Below, piece by piece: positions 8,952 through 17,449 of a DNA stretch of 42,292 nt. The position numbers and the translations under genes are program-made. The notes under the pieces are model-generated. The model had not been told where the DNA came from. It searched no databases and was given only the letters and a program-made list of their open reading frames with translations. Each line of letters opens with the position of its first letter. The first letter of the stretch is position 1. Source of the DNA: Deltaproteobacteria bacterium RBG_13_61_14 (GTDB taxonomy: Bacteria > RBG-13-61-14); NCBI GenBank assembly GCA_001797815.1, contig MGQK01000053.1, positions 63,922 through 106,213 on the forward strand, read 5' to 3'.

Positions 8952-10199
8952 ATGAGTTTTGCCACCACCCGCGAGCTCGACTTGCTGGCCCGCTGCCTGG
9001 CCCCTCCCCAGGAAGCGGAGGCTGCTCACTTGGCGGCAGCCGCACAACAAGTTTCCGATTGGTCCCATCTCTACCAATACGCGCATGAGCGCCTGGTTGC
9101 TCCCCTCCTTTACGCCCGCTTGCGCCACGCGAACCTGCTGGAAGTAGTACCCCCCGAAATCCGAAACCGTTTCCAGTGGATCTATGAACAAACCGCGGCG
9201 CTCAATGCCCTCCGCTTGCATCAGATCTTGAAGGTCTCCACTCCTCTGGTGGAACAGGGAGTCCGGACTCTCTACTTCAAAGGCACCAGCTTGATCCTGA
9301 CCGGAGATTACCCGGACCCCGGTCACCGGATGTTCGCGGACGTGGATTTACTGGCCAAGGAAGCGGACAAGGAAAATCTTCGCCACGCCTTTGCCCAGGC
9401 CGGCGGGTGGTGGGAACTGCCCGTTCCCGGTCGGCAAGCGGTGAAGGATACCAAGTGGGTGAACGCCTGGCGAACTCTGATCGAAGTGCATTGGCACCTG
9501 AAATCTTACAATGGCGTGCCCGGCCAGGTGGCGGAAGACCGGCTTTGGTCCTCCGCCCAGCCGTTGAACTACCGGGGAAAGATCGCGTGGGTTCCCGCGC
9601 CGGAGGACCGCTTCATCATGGCGGCCGTTCACAGCACGGTGCAGCATGCCTTCGATTCTTCTTTGTTGTTGGTGGCGCTGGCGGACCTGGCCCATATCGC
9701 GGGCAAAAATCGAGGATCTTTCGATTGGGACCGGATGGCCCAGGCGCTGGAGCGAGAGCGAATGCTGGAACACGTCACGGTGGCCACCCAACTGGCCTGG
9801 GAGGTGACCCGCTTTCCACCGCTCCAGGAGGGACTGGCCGCCTTCTGGCGTCGCCAACCCGGTCTGGAAACCATCACCACCCCCTTGGTCCGGCCACTCC
9901 TGCGCATGATCCGGAAGCCCTGGGTCTTTGCCAGTCTGGCCGAATCCCGGTTTCTCACCGCTCCCCCCTGGCGCCAACGCATCCAGGTGCTCGTCTCCAC
10001 CGTCTTCAGCAAACTCTTTCCCCATTCCTGGAAGAGCACCCCCTTCATGGAAAAAGGCGCCGAGGTGGAAGTGATCAAAATGAACACGACGCCTCAACGC
10101 CGGTTCTTCGATCTCGACTTTCTGTCCTATATCATCCAGTTGAACCGGTTTTATCGGCGGATCGGCTATACCGGCTTGAATGGCAAAGTGCATGACTGA
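8952..10199 (+). CDS. Nucleotidyltransferase-fold protein (NTP_transf_5-like)
   Basis: ATG at 8952 is preferred to the TTG three codons earlier; no good ribosome-binding site is visible for either, giving 415 residues. The N-terminal helical part (DWSHLYQYAHERLVAPLLYARL) leads to LYFKGTSLIL and HRMFADVDLL. These are the KG loop and paired aspartates (D-x-D) of the uncharacterised nucleotidyltransferase family PF14907, followed by WRTLIEVHWHL and a C-terminal helical domain with HSTVQHAFD and LLVALADLAHI. Members often sit in exopolysaccharide and peptide-natural-product clusters; their substrates are not known to me. It follows the NusG paralogue by 70 bases, probably in the same transcript. 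Confidence 0.75.
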   Translation: MSFATTRELDLLARCLAPPQEAEAAHLAAAAQQVSDWSHLYQYAHERLVAPLLYARLRHANLLEVVPPEIRNRFQWIYEQTAALNALRLHQILKVSTPLVEQGVRTLYFKGTSLILTGDYPDPGHRMFADVDLLAKEADKENLRHAFAQAGGWWELPVPGRQAVKDTKWVNAWRTLIEVHWHLKSYNGVPGQVAEDRLWSSAQPLNYRGKIAWVPAPEDRFIMAAVHSTVQHAFDSSLLLVALADLAHIAGKNRGSFDWDRMAQALERERMLEHVTVATQLAWEVTRFPPLQEGLAAFWRRQPGLETITTPLVRPLLRMIRKPWVFASLAESRFLTAPPWRQRIQVLVSTVFSKLFPHSWKSTPFMEKGAEVEVIKMNTTPQRRFFDLDFLSYIIQLNRFYRRIGYTGLNGKVHD

Positions 10200-10247
10200 A
10201 CCCCGTCCCCTCGGGGAGGTGCCCGGAAAGGAAAAAACGGACGGCGG

Positions 10248-10730
10248 CTATTTCTGCTCGGATTTGAGAATGGCCACCCGGCCCGAGCGCACGAACTCGC
10301 GGATCCCCAAGGGCTTCAAGAGCCGGATCAAGTCCTCGATCCGGGCCTCGTCGCCGGTGGCCTCCAGGGTCACGCTCCGCTCCCCCACGTCGGCGATCCG
10401 GGCCTCGAACCGCTCCGCCACCCGGAACAACTCGTCCCGCTTGTCCTTGCTCACTTCCACCCGCACCAGCACCAGTTCCCGGTCCACGAACTCCTTCTGA
10501 GTCACGTCCCAGACCTTGATCACGTCAATCAGCTTGTTGAGCTGCTTGTTGATCTGCTCCAGCACCCGGTCATCGCCGGAGGTGACGATGGTCATGCGCG
10601 AGACCGTGGGATCCAGCGTCGGCGCCACCGAGAGGCTCTCGATGTTGTAACCCCGGCCGGAAAAAAGGCCGGCGATCCGGGCCAGCACCCCGAACTTGTT
10701 CTCCACCAAAACCGAGATCGTATGCCGCAT
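10248..10730 (-). CDS. ilvN: Acetolactate synthase small (regulatory) subunit
   Basis: The frame extends upstream, but MRHTISVLVENKFGVLARIAG at 10730 (shown as MRHTISVLVE then NKFGVLARIA) is the canonical IlvN/IlvH start and gives 160 residues, the normal length. An N-terminal ACT domain (LFSGRGYNIESLSVAPT) binds valine for feedback inhibition. The C-terminal part has DVTQKEFVDRELVLVRV and ARIADVGERSVTLEATG. It partners the large subunit encoded 38 bases upstream in the same transcript. It acts in the cytoplasm in isoleucine, valine and leucine synthesis. Confidence 0.95.
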   Translation of the reverse strand: MRHTISVLVENKFGVLARIAGLFSGRGYNIESLSVAPTLDPTVSRMTIVTSGDDRVLEQINKQLNKLIDVIKVWDVTQKEFVDRELVLVRVEVSKDKRDELFRVAERFEARIADVGERSVTLEATGDEARIEDLIRLLKPLGIREFVRSGRVAILKSEQK

Positions 10731-10768
10731 GGACCTTACCTCAAACCCTGGAAAATCTCTGCTCGGCC

Positions 10769-12514
10769 TCAACCGGTGATCTTGTCCCGGTCGGCGATGC
10801 TCACCTTCTTCTCCACTTCCTTCTTGCCCCGGCCCAGGAGCATGTCCCGGATGGAATGACCCGGCGGCACCATCGGATACACGTTCTCCTCCCGGTCCAC
10901 GTGAAAGTCGAGCACGCAGGTCTCGTCCGAGGCCAAGGCTTCCTTCAACGCCGGTTCCACCTGGTCGGGATGGGTGAGGGTGTAGCCCTTGGCCCCGAAG
11001 GCTTCGGCCACTTTCTGGAAATTGGGAGCGGTGGCCAGGCAGGACTGCGAGTAGCGCTGGTGGTAGAAAATCTCCTGCCATTGCCGGACCATGCCCAAAA
11101 ACTGGTTGTTGAGGATCACCACCTTCACCGGCAACCGGTACTGCACCGCGGTGCACAGCTCCTGGATGTTCATCTGGATCGAGCCGTCGCCGGCGATGTC
11201 AATCACCCGCCGGTCCGGGCAGCCCATCTGCGCCCCGATCGCCGCGGGCAGGCCGTAGCCCATGGTGCCGAGACCGCCCGAGGACAGGAATGAGCGCGGG
11301 CGGTTGAACTTGTAATAATGCGCCGCCCACATCTGGTTCTGGCCCACCTCGGTAGTGATGATCGCCTCGCCCTTGGTCAACTCGAACACCTTCTCCACCA
11401 CGAACTGGGGCTTGATCTTCTTCTTGCTCGGCGTGTAACTAAGCGGGTGCTCCTCGGCCCAGGCCCGCACCTGCTTCAGCCACCGCTCCCGCACTTTCAC
11501 CCACTGTCCGCTCCCGCCGCTCAGCTCCTTGAGCAGCTCCTTCAGCACCAGCTTGACGTCGCCCACGATGGGGATGTCCACCTGCACGTTCTTGGAAATG
11601 GCCGAAGGGTCAATGTCAATGTGCACCACCGTAGCGTTGGACGCGAACTCCTCGATCTTGCCGGTCACCCGGTCGTCAAAGCGGGCGCCAATGGCCAGGA
11701 TCAGGTCCGAATCGGACACCGCCAGGTTGGCGGCATAGGTGCCGTGCATGCCCAGCATGCCCAGGAACAGCTCGTGGGTGCCGGGGAAGCCGCCCAGCCC
11801 GAGCAAGGTCAGGGTCACCGGGATCTGGATCAGCTCGGCCAGCCGAATAAGCTCCTCGCTGGCCCCGGAGAGGATGACGCCCCCGCCCGCGTAGATCACC
11901 GGCCGGGTCGCCTTGCGGATCGCCTCCGCCGCCAGCTTGACTTGCTTGGGGTTGCCCTTGAGGTTGGGCCGATAGCCGCGCAGCTCCACCGGCTGGGGCT
12001 TGTGATGCACCGTGCGGGCGCTGGTCACGTCCTTGGGCAGATCCACCAACACCGGCCCCGGCCGGCCGGTGCGGGCGATATGGAACGCCTCATGCACGAT
12101 CCGGTCCAGGTCGGCCACGTCTTTCACCAGGTAGGAGTGCTTGGTGATCGGCCGGGTGATCCCGACGATGTCCGCCTCCTGGAAGGCGTCGCCGCCGATC
12201 AGGGCGGTGGTCACCTGGCCGGTCAGGGCCACGATCGGGATCGAGTCCATGTAGGCGGTGGCAATACCGGTGACCAGGTTGGTGGCCCCGGGCCCGGAGG
12301 TGCTCATGCACACCCCCACCCGGCCGGTGGCCCGGGCGTAGCCGTCGGCCGCGTGGGCCGCGCCCTGCTCGTGCCGGGTGAGCACGTGCCGGATTTCCGA
12401 GTCGAAGAGCACGTCGTAAATGTTGAGCACCACCCCGCCCGGGAAGCCGAAGAGCACCTCCACCCCTTCCTCCTGGAGCGACTGCACCAAAATTTCCGCG
12501 CCGGTTTTTTCCAT
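10769..12514 (-). CDS. ilvB: Acetolactate synthase large subunit
   Basis: This 581-residue ThDP-dependent enzyme condenses two pyruvates, or pyruvate with 2-oxobutyrate, to acetohydroxy acids. The N-terminal PYR domain carries the catalytic glutamate E49 in TRHEQGAAH. The FAD-binding middle domain includes [13 protein letters not shown] and [15 protein letters not shown]. The C-terminal PP domain has [15 protein letters not shown] and the ThDP-Mg motif [12 protein letters not shown] ending at [13 protein letters not shown]. The context ilvD-ilvB-ilvN confirms the biosynthetic rather than catabolic enzyme. Confidence 0.96.
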   Translation of the reverse strand: MEKTGAEILVQSLQEEGVEVLFGFPGGVVLNIYDVLFDSEIRHVLTRHEQGAAHAADGYARATGRVGVCMSTSGPGATNLVTGIATAYMDSIPIVALTGQVTTALIGGDAFQEADIVGITRPITKHSYLVKDVADLDRIVHEAFHIARTGRPGPVLVDLPKDVTSARTVHHKPQPVELRGYRPNLKGNPKQVKLAAEAIRKATRPVIYAGGGVILSGASEELIRLAELIQIPVTLTLLGLGGFPGTHELFLGMLGMHGTYAANLAVSDSDLILAIGARFDDRVTGKIEEFASNATVVHIDIDPSAISKNVQVDIPIVGDVKLVLKELLKELSGGSGQWVKVRERWLKQVRAWAEEHPLSYTPSKKKIKPQFVVEKVFELTKGEAIITTEVGQNQMWAAHYYKFNRPRSFLSSGGLGTMGYGLPAAIGAQMGCPDRRVIDIAGDGSIQMNIQELCTAVQYRLPVKVVILNNQFLGMVRQWQEIFYHQRYSQSCLATAPNFQKVAEAFGAKGYTLTHPDQVEPALKEALASDETCVLDFHVDREENVYPMVPPGHSIRDMLLGRGKKEVEKKVSIADRDKITG

Positions 12515-12567
12515 GGGTTTGCTTCTCTCTTATCCAGGGTGTTCCATCGGGTTGATTCGGACAGGGA

Positions 12568-14229
12568 TCACGTCCCGAGCCGGCACACCGCCCCCTCGCT
12601 GGCCGAGGTCACCGTCGCCGCATAGCGCGCCAGAAAGCCGCTCCGCACCTTGGGTCGGAAGGGTTTCAATTTTTTAAGTCGCCGTTGGATCTCCGCGGCC
12701 GGCACTAAAAGTTCCAGCCGCCGGCGGGGGATGTCCAGCCGGATCCGGTCGCCGTCCTTGATCGCGGCGATCGGGCCCCGGGCCGCGGCCTCGGGCGAGA
12801 TGTGGCCGATGCAAGGGCCCCGGGTGCCGCCCGAGAAACGGCCGTCGGTAATCAGCGCCACCTGCTCGCCCAGGCCCAGGCCCACCAGGGCCGAGGTCGC
12901 GGCCAGCATCTCCCGCATCCCCGGCCCCCCGGCCGGACCCTCGTAACGCACCACCACCACCTCGCCCGGCTTGATCCGCCGGCCCAGCACCGCGGCGTTC
13001 GCCGCCTCCTCGCTGTCAAAACAGCGGGCCCGGCCCTCGAACTTCATCGCCTTGGCCGAGACCGCGCTCTGCTTGACCACCGCCCCTTCCGGCGCCAGGT
13101 TGCCCTTGAGGATGGCGATGCCGCCTTCCGCCGCATAGGGCCGCAGAAGCGGCCGCACCACCTCCTCGTTGATGTAGGGCTTCTTCTTCAAAAGCTCTTT
13201 CACCCGCCGGCCCGCGACCGTCGGATTGTCTTTGAGCAACTCCCGCAGCCGATACATCACCGCCCCGACGCCGCCGGCCTCGTCCAGGTCTTCCATCATG
13301 TGCTCCCCGGCCGGCCGCATCTTGGTCAGGTGCGGGGTGGTCCGGCTCAGCTTATCAAAAAGCTCGATCGGCAGCTTTAACCCCGCCTCGTGGGCAATGG
13401 CAATGAGGTGAAGCACGCTGTTGCTCGAGCCGCCCAGGGCCAGGTCCATGCGGATCGCGTTCTCGATCCCGGCGCGGTTGATGATCCGGCGCGCCGTGAC
13501 TTTCTTTTTCACCAGCGCCACCACCCGCTCGCCGCTCCTAAAGGCGATCCGGCGCTTCCGCGCCGAAGCGGCGAGCGCGGTGCCGCACCCGGGCAGGCTC
13601 ATGCCCAGGGCCTCGGTCAGGCAGGCCATGGTGTTGGCGGTGTAAAGGCCCTGGCAAGAACCCGGACCCGGGCAGGCCTCTTCTTCCAGGCAGGCCAGCT
13701 CCCCGATACTCATCTTGCCGGCCTGGACCAGGCCGACCGCCTCGAAGGTATCGCGGACCAGGCTCAGGCGCCGGCCACGGTAGCTGCCGTGGAGCATGGG
13801 GCCGGCGGTCACGACGATGGCCGGGATATCCAGCCGGGCCGCGGCCATGAGCATGCCGGGCGTGATCTTGTCGCAGTTGGTCAAGAGCGCCAGGCCGTCG
13901 AGCGCATGGGCGCTGGTGATGGCCTCCACCTCGTCGGCGATCAGCTCGCGGCTGGGGAGAGAGAACTTCATGCCCGGGTGGCCCATGGCAATGCCGTCGC
14001 AGATGCCGGGCACCCCGAACAGGAAGGGCACCCCCCCGGCCGCGCGCACGCCGTGCTCGATAGCGCGCTCGAGCTCGCGCATGCCGATGTGGCCCGGGAT
14101 CAGGTCGGTGAAGCTCGTGGCCACGCCGATAAAGGGCTTCTTGAGGTCGCCGCGGGATAGGCCGGTGGCAAAGAGCAAGGCCCGGTTGGGCGCCCGTTCC
14201 ACCCCTCGCTTGATCACTTCGCTTTTCAT
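12568..14229 (-). CDS. ilvD: Dihydroxy-acid dehydratase
   Basis: ATG at 14229 ([18 protein letters not shown]) gives 553 residues, the usual length; the frame upstream is an extension into a repeat. Iron-sulfur ligand motifs are [12 protein letters not shown] and [19 protein letters not shown], with [10 protein letters not shown] and [14 protein letters not shown] further on. The enzyme dehydrates dihydroxy acids to 2-oxo acids in valine and isoleucine synthesis and contains an oxygen-sensitive cluster in many bacteria. It is the first gene of ilvD-ilvB-ilvN, with 53 bases to ilvB. Confidence 0.96.
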   Translation of the reverse strand: MKSEVIKRGVERAPNRALLFATGLSRGDLKKPFIGVATSFTDLIPGHIGMRELERAIEHGVRAAGGVPFLFGVPGICDGIAMGHPGMKFSLPSRELIADEVEAITSAHALDGLALLTNCDKITPGMLMAAARLDIPAIVVTAGPMLHGSYRGRRLSLVRDTFEAVGLVQAGKMSIGELACLEEEACPGPGSCQGLYTANTMACLTEALGMSLPGCGTALAASARKRRIAFRSGERVVALVKKKVTARRIINRAGIENAIRMDLALGGSSNSVLHLIAIAHEAGLKLPIELFDKLSRTTPHLTKMRPAGEHMMEDLDEAGGVGAVMYRLRELLKDNPTVAGRRVKELLKKKPYINEEVVRPLLRPYAAEGGIAILKGNLAPEGAVVKQSAVSAKAMKFEGRARCFDSEEAANAAVLGRRIKPGEVVVVRYEGPAGGPGMREMLAATSALVGLGLGEQVALITDGRFSGGTRGPCIGHISPEAAARGPIAAIKDGDRIRLDIPRRRLELLVPAAEIQRRLKKLKPFRPKVRSGFLARYAATVTSASEGAVCRLGT

Positions 14230-14245
14230 CTTCCTGCTCTTTTCA

Positions 14246-14327
14246 TTACCACAAAGACACGAAGGCATTAAGCTTAAGGAATTTAAGACGTTATTATATT
14301 TAGTGTCTTTGTGCCTTTGTGTTTAAA
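14246..14327. repeat. Palindromic intergenic repeat, CACAAAGACACGAAG family
   Basis: The left arm contains ACCACAAAGACACGAAGGC and the right arm the near-complement GTGTCTTTGTGCCTTTGTG, separated by an AT-rich spacer. Related arms occur at 28197-28280 and, degraded, at 34500-34592. Confidence 0.7.
14293..14298 (-). promoter_or_regulatory. Candidate -10 box for ilvD-ilvB-ilvN
   Basis: A perfect TATAAT reads on the minus strand in the AT-rich spacer of the palindromic repeat, 64 bases before the ilvD ATG. No good -35 hexamer is found at 16-18 bases, so an activator or another promoter may be used. Confidence 0.3.
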
Positions 14328-14340
14328 TCTTTTTCTTCCT

Positions 14341-14374
14341 AAAAATAAACAAACCCCGATGGCTCCCACCGGGG
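14341..14374 (-). terminator. Intrinsic terminator after the DUF465 gene
   Basis: On the minus strand, CCCCGGTGG, loop GAG and CCATCGGGG form a 9-bp stem with one G-T pair, followed directly by TTTGTTTATTTTT. It lies 35 bases after the DUF465 stop and ends the TPR-tsaB-DUF465 unit. Confidence 0.85.
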
Positions 14375-14409
14375 CAGGCCAGGAAAGGGTCACGGGTCGG
14401 GCCGGCCGC

Positions 14410-14652
14410 TCAGGCGGGGTTGACCGCCTTGCAGGAGCGGATCCGCTCCTCGATCCGATCTTTGCCCAAAAGTTTCAGTTTCTTGATTCGCTTCAACTCG
14501 ACCTCTTCCTCGGGGGTAAGGTAGTGAAGTTTCTCCAGCTCGGCTGCCCGGTGATCAAATTCTTCGTGCTCGTTCCACAATTGCTTGAATTCCTGATCTT
14601 CCTGGCACAGCCGAGCAATGATCTCTACTTCCTGCGGAGACCGATTACTCAC
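14410..14652 (-). CDS. DUF465 (YdcH-like) small helical protein
   Basis: The frame is open to a TTG at 14676, but GTG at 14652 has an ideal AAGGAG eight bases upstream, while the TTG would put that site inside the gene. The resulting 80-residue protein (starting VSNRSPQEVEIIARL) has the DUF465 core NEHEEFDHRAAELEKLHYLTPEEE, broken here as NEHEEFDHRAAELEK and LHYLTPEEEVEL, then KRIKKLKLLGKDRI. The family forms a short helical hairpin of unknown function. It is 39 bases from tsaB and is closed by the terminator at 14341-14374. Confidence 0.85.
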   Translation of the reverse strand: MSNRSPQEVEIIARLCQEDQEFKQLWNEHEEFDHRAAELEKLHYLTPEEEVELKRIKKLKLLGKDRIEERIRSCKAVNPA

Positions 14653-14691
14653 GGATTTTTTCTCCTTAAGATCCAAATGTTTTCAATATCA

Positions 14692-15402
14692 TTATAGGTT
14701 TGAGACCCGATTCTTGTCAACTAAGCGCAGCCGCTCGGCATCCGAGAGCCGGAGATACCGGGGCGTTAGCGCGTCCGGGTCTTTGCCTTCTCCGGCCAGG
14801 AGCCGCGGCCAGGCCAGACGGGCCAGAAAGAGCGCGCGTAGCGGGTCACAGCCGGCCGGCGCAAACCTTGCCCGCTCGCCCAAAGTGCCGCGAAGCAGCT
14901 CGCGGTAAACCCTGGCGCCCTCGCCGAACAGGAGCACCGGCTCGGAAATCCGCTCCGCCAGTTTCTCCGGCTCGATCGCCCAGTCCTCGCTCTCCCGCTC
15001 CGGCCGGCCTCCGCCCTTGCCCCGAAACAGCGCGGTGAAGACCTGACCCTTGCGCGCGTCCAGGACCGGCGCTAAAAGCCCGAAGGCAAAAGCGGCGTTT
15101 TCGACCAGGACTTCCAGGCTGTTGATCCCGACCAGCGGCTTGTTCAGGGAAAACGCCAGGCCCTTCATCGTGGCCAGGCCCACGCGCAACCCGGTGAACG
15201 ACCCGGGCCCCAGGTCCACGGCCAACCCGTCCAGCTCCTGGGGCTTCAGTCCATGCTGTTCGAGCAGGAAGGCGATGGAAGGCATCAGCCGCTCGCTGTG
15301 CTTGCGGGGCAGCTCCAGCGTGACCTCGCCCAGTAGCTGATCGTCCTCGGTGAGCGCCACGCTCCCGGCCAGGGTCGCGGTGTCAACGGCTAAAATTTTC
15401 AT
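14692..15402 (-). CDS. tsaB: tRNA t6A37 biosynthesis protein TsaB
   Basis: The 236-residue protein begins MKILAVDTATLAGSVAL, the ASKHA-fold phosphate-1 loop of TsaB. The RKHSERLMPSI and VDLGPGSFTGLRVGLATMKGLA segments are diagnostic for TsaB/YeaZ. A further helix-strand region contains LLAPVLDARKGQVFTALF. TsaB binds TsaD and TsaE and helps to transfer threonylcarbamoyl to A37 of ANN-decoding tRNAs in the cytoplasm. It lies 22 bases after the TPR protein gene and upstream of DUF465. Confidence 0.95.
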   Translation of the reverse strand: MKILAVDTATLAGSVALTEDDQLLGEVTLELPRKHSERLMPSIAFLLEQHGLKPQELDGLAVDLGPGSFTGLRVGLATMKGLAFSLNKPLVGINSLEVLVENAAFAFGLLAPVLDARKGQVFTALFRGKGGGRPERESEDWAIEPEKLAERISEPVLLFGEGARVYRELLRGTLGERARFAPAGCDPLRALFLARLAWPRLLAGEGKDPDALTPRYLRLSDAERLRLVDKNRVSNL

Positions 15403-15424
15403 CTATCCAACTCTCGCCGCTCTC

Positions 15425-16258
15425 TTATCGCTGGGGATAATCCTTGCCCGTCCATTCCTTCCAATATTGCCGCGCCCGGGACTGCTCGAACTTGTTATAA
15501 GCCCGCTCCTCCGGGAAGGCGTTGGGGTCCATCTTCAACACCTGGTCGAGAGTATTGAGGGCCTCGTCCTTTTTTCCCTGGTGATAAAGGAACTTGGCCT
15601 GGTAAGTGTAGTTCTGGAAAAAACGCGGCTCAGTGGCAATGGCGTCCTTCAGCCGCTCATAGTTCTCGTTCGGGTCCTGGCCCACCATCTTGATCACCAC
15701 CCCCGGCACCCGCACGCTCACCTCGCTCGAGAACCGGGCGGTCGCGCCATACTTGTAGCCCTTGGCATTCTGGTCAATCCAGTCCATGTGCTTGGACAGA
15801 TCGAGGAAGATGGAGGCTTGCTTGAAGATGGAGGCGTTCTCATTGACCGAGGCGAGGTTGGTCGCGGCCCAGTAATGCCCGGCCGCGGTTTCCTTGACCG
15901 CGAGCGAGCGGGTGGCCGTGTCCAGGCCTTTCTGGAAATAGACCTTGCGCGCCGCGTAGTCCTGGTCCGAGTTCTTGGGCATCAGGTCGCCCCGCTGCCA
16001 GTATTCGTCGGCCAGCTCGGCCAAGAGGTCGGCGTTGTTGGGATCGGCCTTCACCGCCTTCTCTTCCAGGGCAATCGCCTGGTCAATGGTCTTCAGGCTC
16101 ATCTCCTCGTCCAGCCCGGCCCAGGCCTGGTCAATCAAGGCTTGCGCCTCCGGCTTCTGGCTCACGGGCTTCTTCGGCTCGCGGGCCGCTACTGAAAAAG
16201 TTACAGCCAGTAATATTCCGCAAGATATCACTGAAACCATGAGCCGATCACGTATCAT
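15425..16258 (-). CDS. Exported tetratricopeptide-repeat protein
   Basis: ATG at 16258 has AGGAGG six bases upstream; the longer frame runs into repeats. The 277-residue product starts with a signal peptide (MIRDRLMVSVISCGILLAVT, likely cut after SVAA), followed by TPR-like helices: ALEEKAVKADPNNADLLAELADEYWQRG, read in two parts as ALEEKAVKADPNNADLLAEL and ADEYWQRG. Near the C-terminus is FLYHQGKKDEALNTLDQVLK. It is probably periplasmic or envelope-associated and acts through protein contacts; the role is unknown. It is first in the unit with tsaB and DUF465, which may be only transcriptional convenience. Confidence 0.8.
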   Translation of the reverse strand: MIRDRLMVSVISCGILLAVTFSVAAREPKKPVSQKPEAQALIDQAWAGLDEEMSLKTIDQAIALEEKAVKADPNNADLLAELADEYWQRGDLMPKNSDQDYAARKVYFQKGLDTATRSLAVKETAAGHYWAATNLASVNENASIFKQASIFLDLSKHMDWIDQNAKGYKYGATARFSSEVSVRVPGVVIKMVGQDPNENYERLKDAIATEPRFFQNYTYQAKFLYHQGKKDEALNTLDQVLKMDPNAFPEERAYNKFEQSRARQYWKEWTGKDYPQR

Positions 16259-16287
16259 TCCCATCCTCCTTTGCCGTCCCATCAGTA

Positions 16288-16318
16288 AGTAGGGGCACGA
16301 CAATGCCGTGCCCCTACT
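16288..16318. repeat. Palindromic repeat, GTAGGGGC family
   Basis: GTAGGGGCACG at 16289-16299 pairs perfectly with CGTGCCCCTAC at 16307-16317, with an extra A-T pair outside. Related hairpins are found at 24493-24567, 25147-25174 and 27556-27585. Confidence 0.75.
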
Positions 16319-16383
16319 CGAAAGACACGGGCTAGTGTAGTGTATCAGTATTAGCTTTACAATGGATGCCGGGTTGTGCCGGG

Positions 16384-16446
16384 TTGTGGTGCCGGCTTCC
16401 AGCCTGCATCTGCGGAGGTTGAGCCGGCCAGAGGCCTGCACCACAA
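16384..16446. repeat. Palindromic repeat with TTGTGGTGC ends
   Basis: TTGTGGTGC (16384-16392) and GCACCACAA (16438-16446) are exact inverted ends. Inside, GGCTTCCAGCCTGCAT and GGCCAGAGGCCTGCA form smaller hairpins. This is a different family from the adjacent GTAGGGGC repeat. Confidence 0.65.
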
Positions 16447-16482
16447 GGTAACGATATTTCGGTAATACTACATTCGATGTTT

Positions 16483-16821
16483 TCAAGCCCACGACTCCCG
16501 CTCGCGGCGCACATATTCGTCAGGATCAATGCCCTGCCAGGCCTCTTGGCCCAACCCGGAAAGTTGCAGGACCGGATCATCTGCCGGCATCGGCTGAAGG
16601 TCGCCGCTTTCGCGCGCCCGACCGATTTTGATCCGGCGAACGCGCAACGGGGAGAGGATCTGGGAAGAAGCGGGAATCGAGCGCAGATAGCTCCGGATGC
16701 TCTTCCGAACCCTGGCCAGGGCTTCCTTTTCAGTTTCTCCCCGCGCCCGGCAGCCCGGCAGCGCTGGCACCTCGGCCAGGAACCCGGCCCCATCTTGAAA
16801 AATCAGCACTTCGTATTCCAT
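16483..16821 (-). CDS. HicB-like antitoxin-type protein, no adjacent toxin
   Basis: The 112-residue protein starts MEYEVLIFQDGAGFLAEVPA, continuing LPGCRARGETEKEALARVRK, the partial RNase-H-like fold of the HicB N-terminal domain (about residues 1-48). The remainder (ILSPLRVRRIKIGRAR, then GIDPDEYVRRERESW) is not the usual DNA-binding HicB tail but ends like some VapB/PHD-type antitoxin C-termini. A ribosome-binding AAAGGA lies just upstream. No HicA or PIN-domain partner is seen on either side, so it may be an orphan antitoxin or a stand-alone regulator. Confidence 0.7.
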   Translation of the reverse strand: MEYEVLIFQDGAGFLAEVPALPGCRARGETEKEALARVRKSIRSYLRSIPASSQILSPLRVRRIKIGRARESGDLQPMPADDPVLQLSGLGQEAWQGIDPDEYVRRERESWA

Positions 16822-16972
16822 CGTCCTTTTCCTCGAGTTATACTAGCGAAATTATCGCGTAAAATCAACGAGAGGTTTGGGCGTTATCTTTTTGAGAGGC
16901 TTAATTTTTTGTCCCGCTTCAATGATGAATACTTTTATGATATAAGGCAGGATTGGAGGCGAAGAAAGAATC

Positions 16973-17449
16973 ATGGCTGATGAACCCTTCCGCTACCACT
17001 TCAAACACCTCGCCGGCCGGCGGCAGCAGACCTTCCTGGCTATTGCCGAAGAGATCATCCCGGCCGATGATTCCGGCCCGGGCGGAGGCACGATTGCCAC
17101 CGCGGCGCTCGCCGACTGGGCCATCGCCCGCCTGGACCCGTCCCTGCAAAAGCTCCTCATGGTCTTCCTCACCGTCTGGGAATATCTCGGCCTCCTTTTC
17201 GGCGGCAAACCTTTCACCCGGCTCTCCTCTGAAGCCCGCCAGCGCCAGATGCGCTGGTTCGAGCGCTCGCCCATCCCTGCACTCCGCACCGGCTTTTTCG
17301 GGCTTCGGGCCATGGCGCTGATGGGCTTCTATTGCCGCGAAGACGTCTGGCCCAGCATCGGCTATGAAGGCCCGCTGCTCTTCGACCGGCCCTTCCCGGA
17401 CCCGGAGATCCGCGCCTTGCAAAAAGGCAAGGTGGGGGTTGCGCCATGA
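16973..17449 (+). CDS. Gluconate 2-dehydrogenase subunit 3-like small subunit
   Basis: The 158-residue protein has the Gluconate_2-dh3 pattern: an early TFLAIAEEIIPAD segment near residues 20-32, helical middle parts LLMVFLTVWEYLGLLFGG and RQRQMRWFERSP, and a FFGLRAMALMGFYCREDVWPSIGYEGP end, read here as FFGLRAMALMGFY and CREDVWPSIGYEGP. Such proteins partner GMC flavoenzymes. It overlaps the oxidoreductase start by four bases (ATGA), so the two are co-translated. No Tat or Sec signal peptide is visible, unlike many members, so the complex may be cytoplasmic or the small subunit may be carried by another protein. Confidence 0.8.
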   Translation: MADEPFRYHFKHLAGRRQQTFLAIAEEIIPADDSGPGGGTIATAALADWAIARLDPSLQKLLMVFLTVWEYLGLLFGGKPFTRLSSEARQRQMRWFERSPIPALRTGFFGLRAMALMGFYCREDVWPSIGYEGPLLFDRPFPDPEIRALQKGKVGVAP

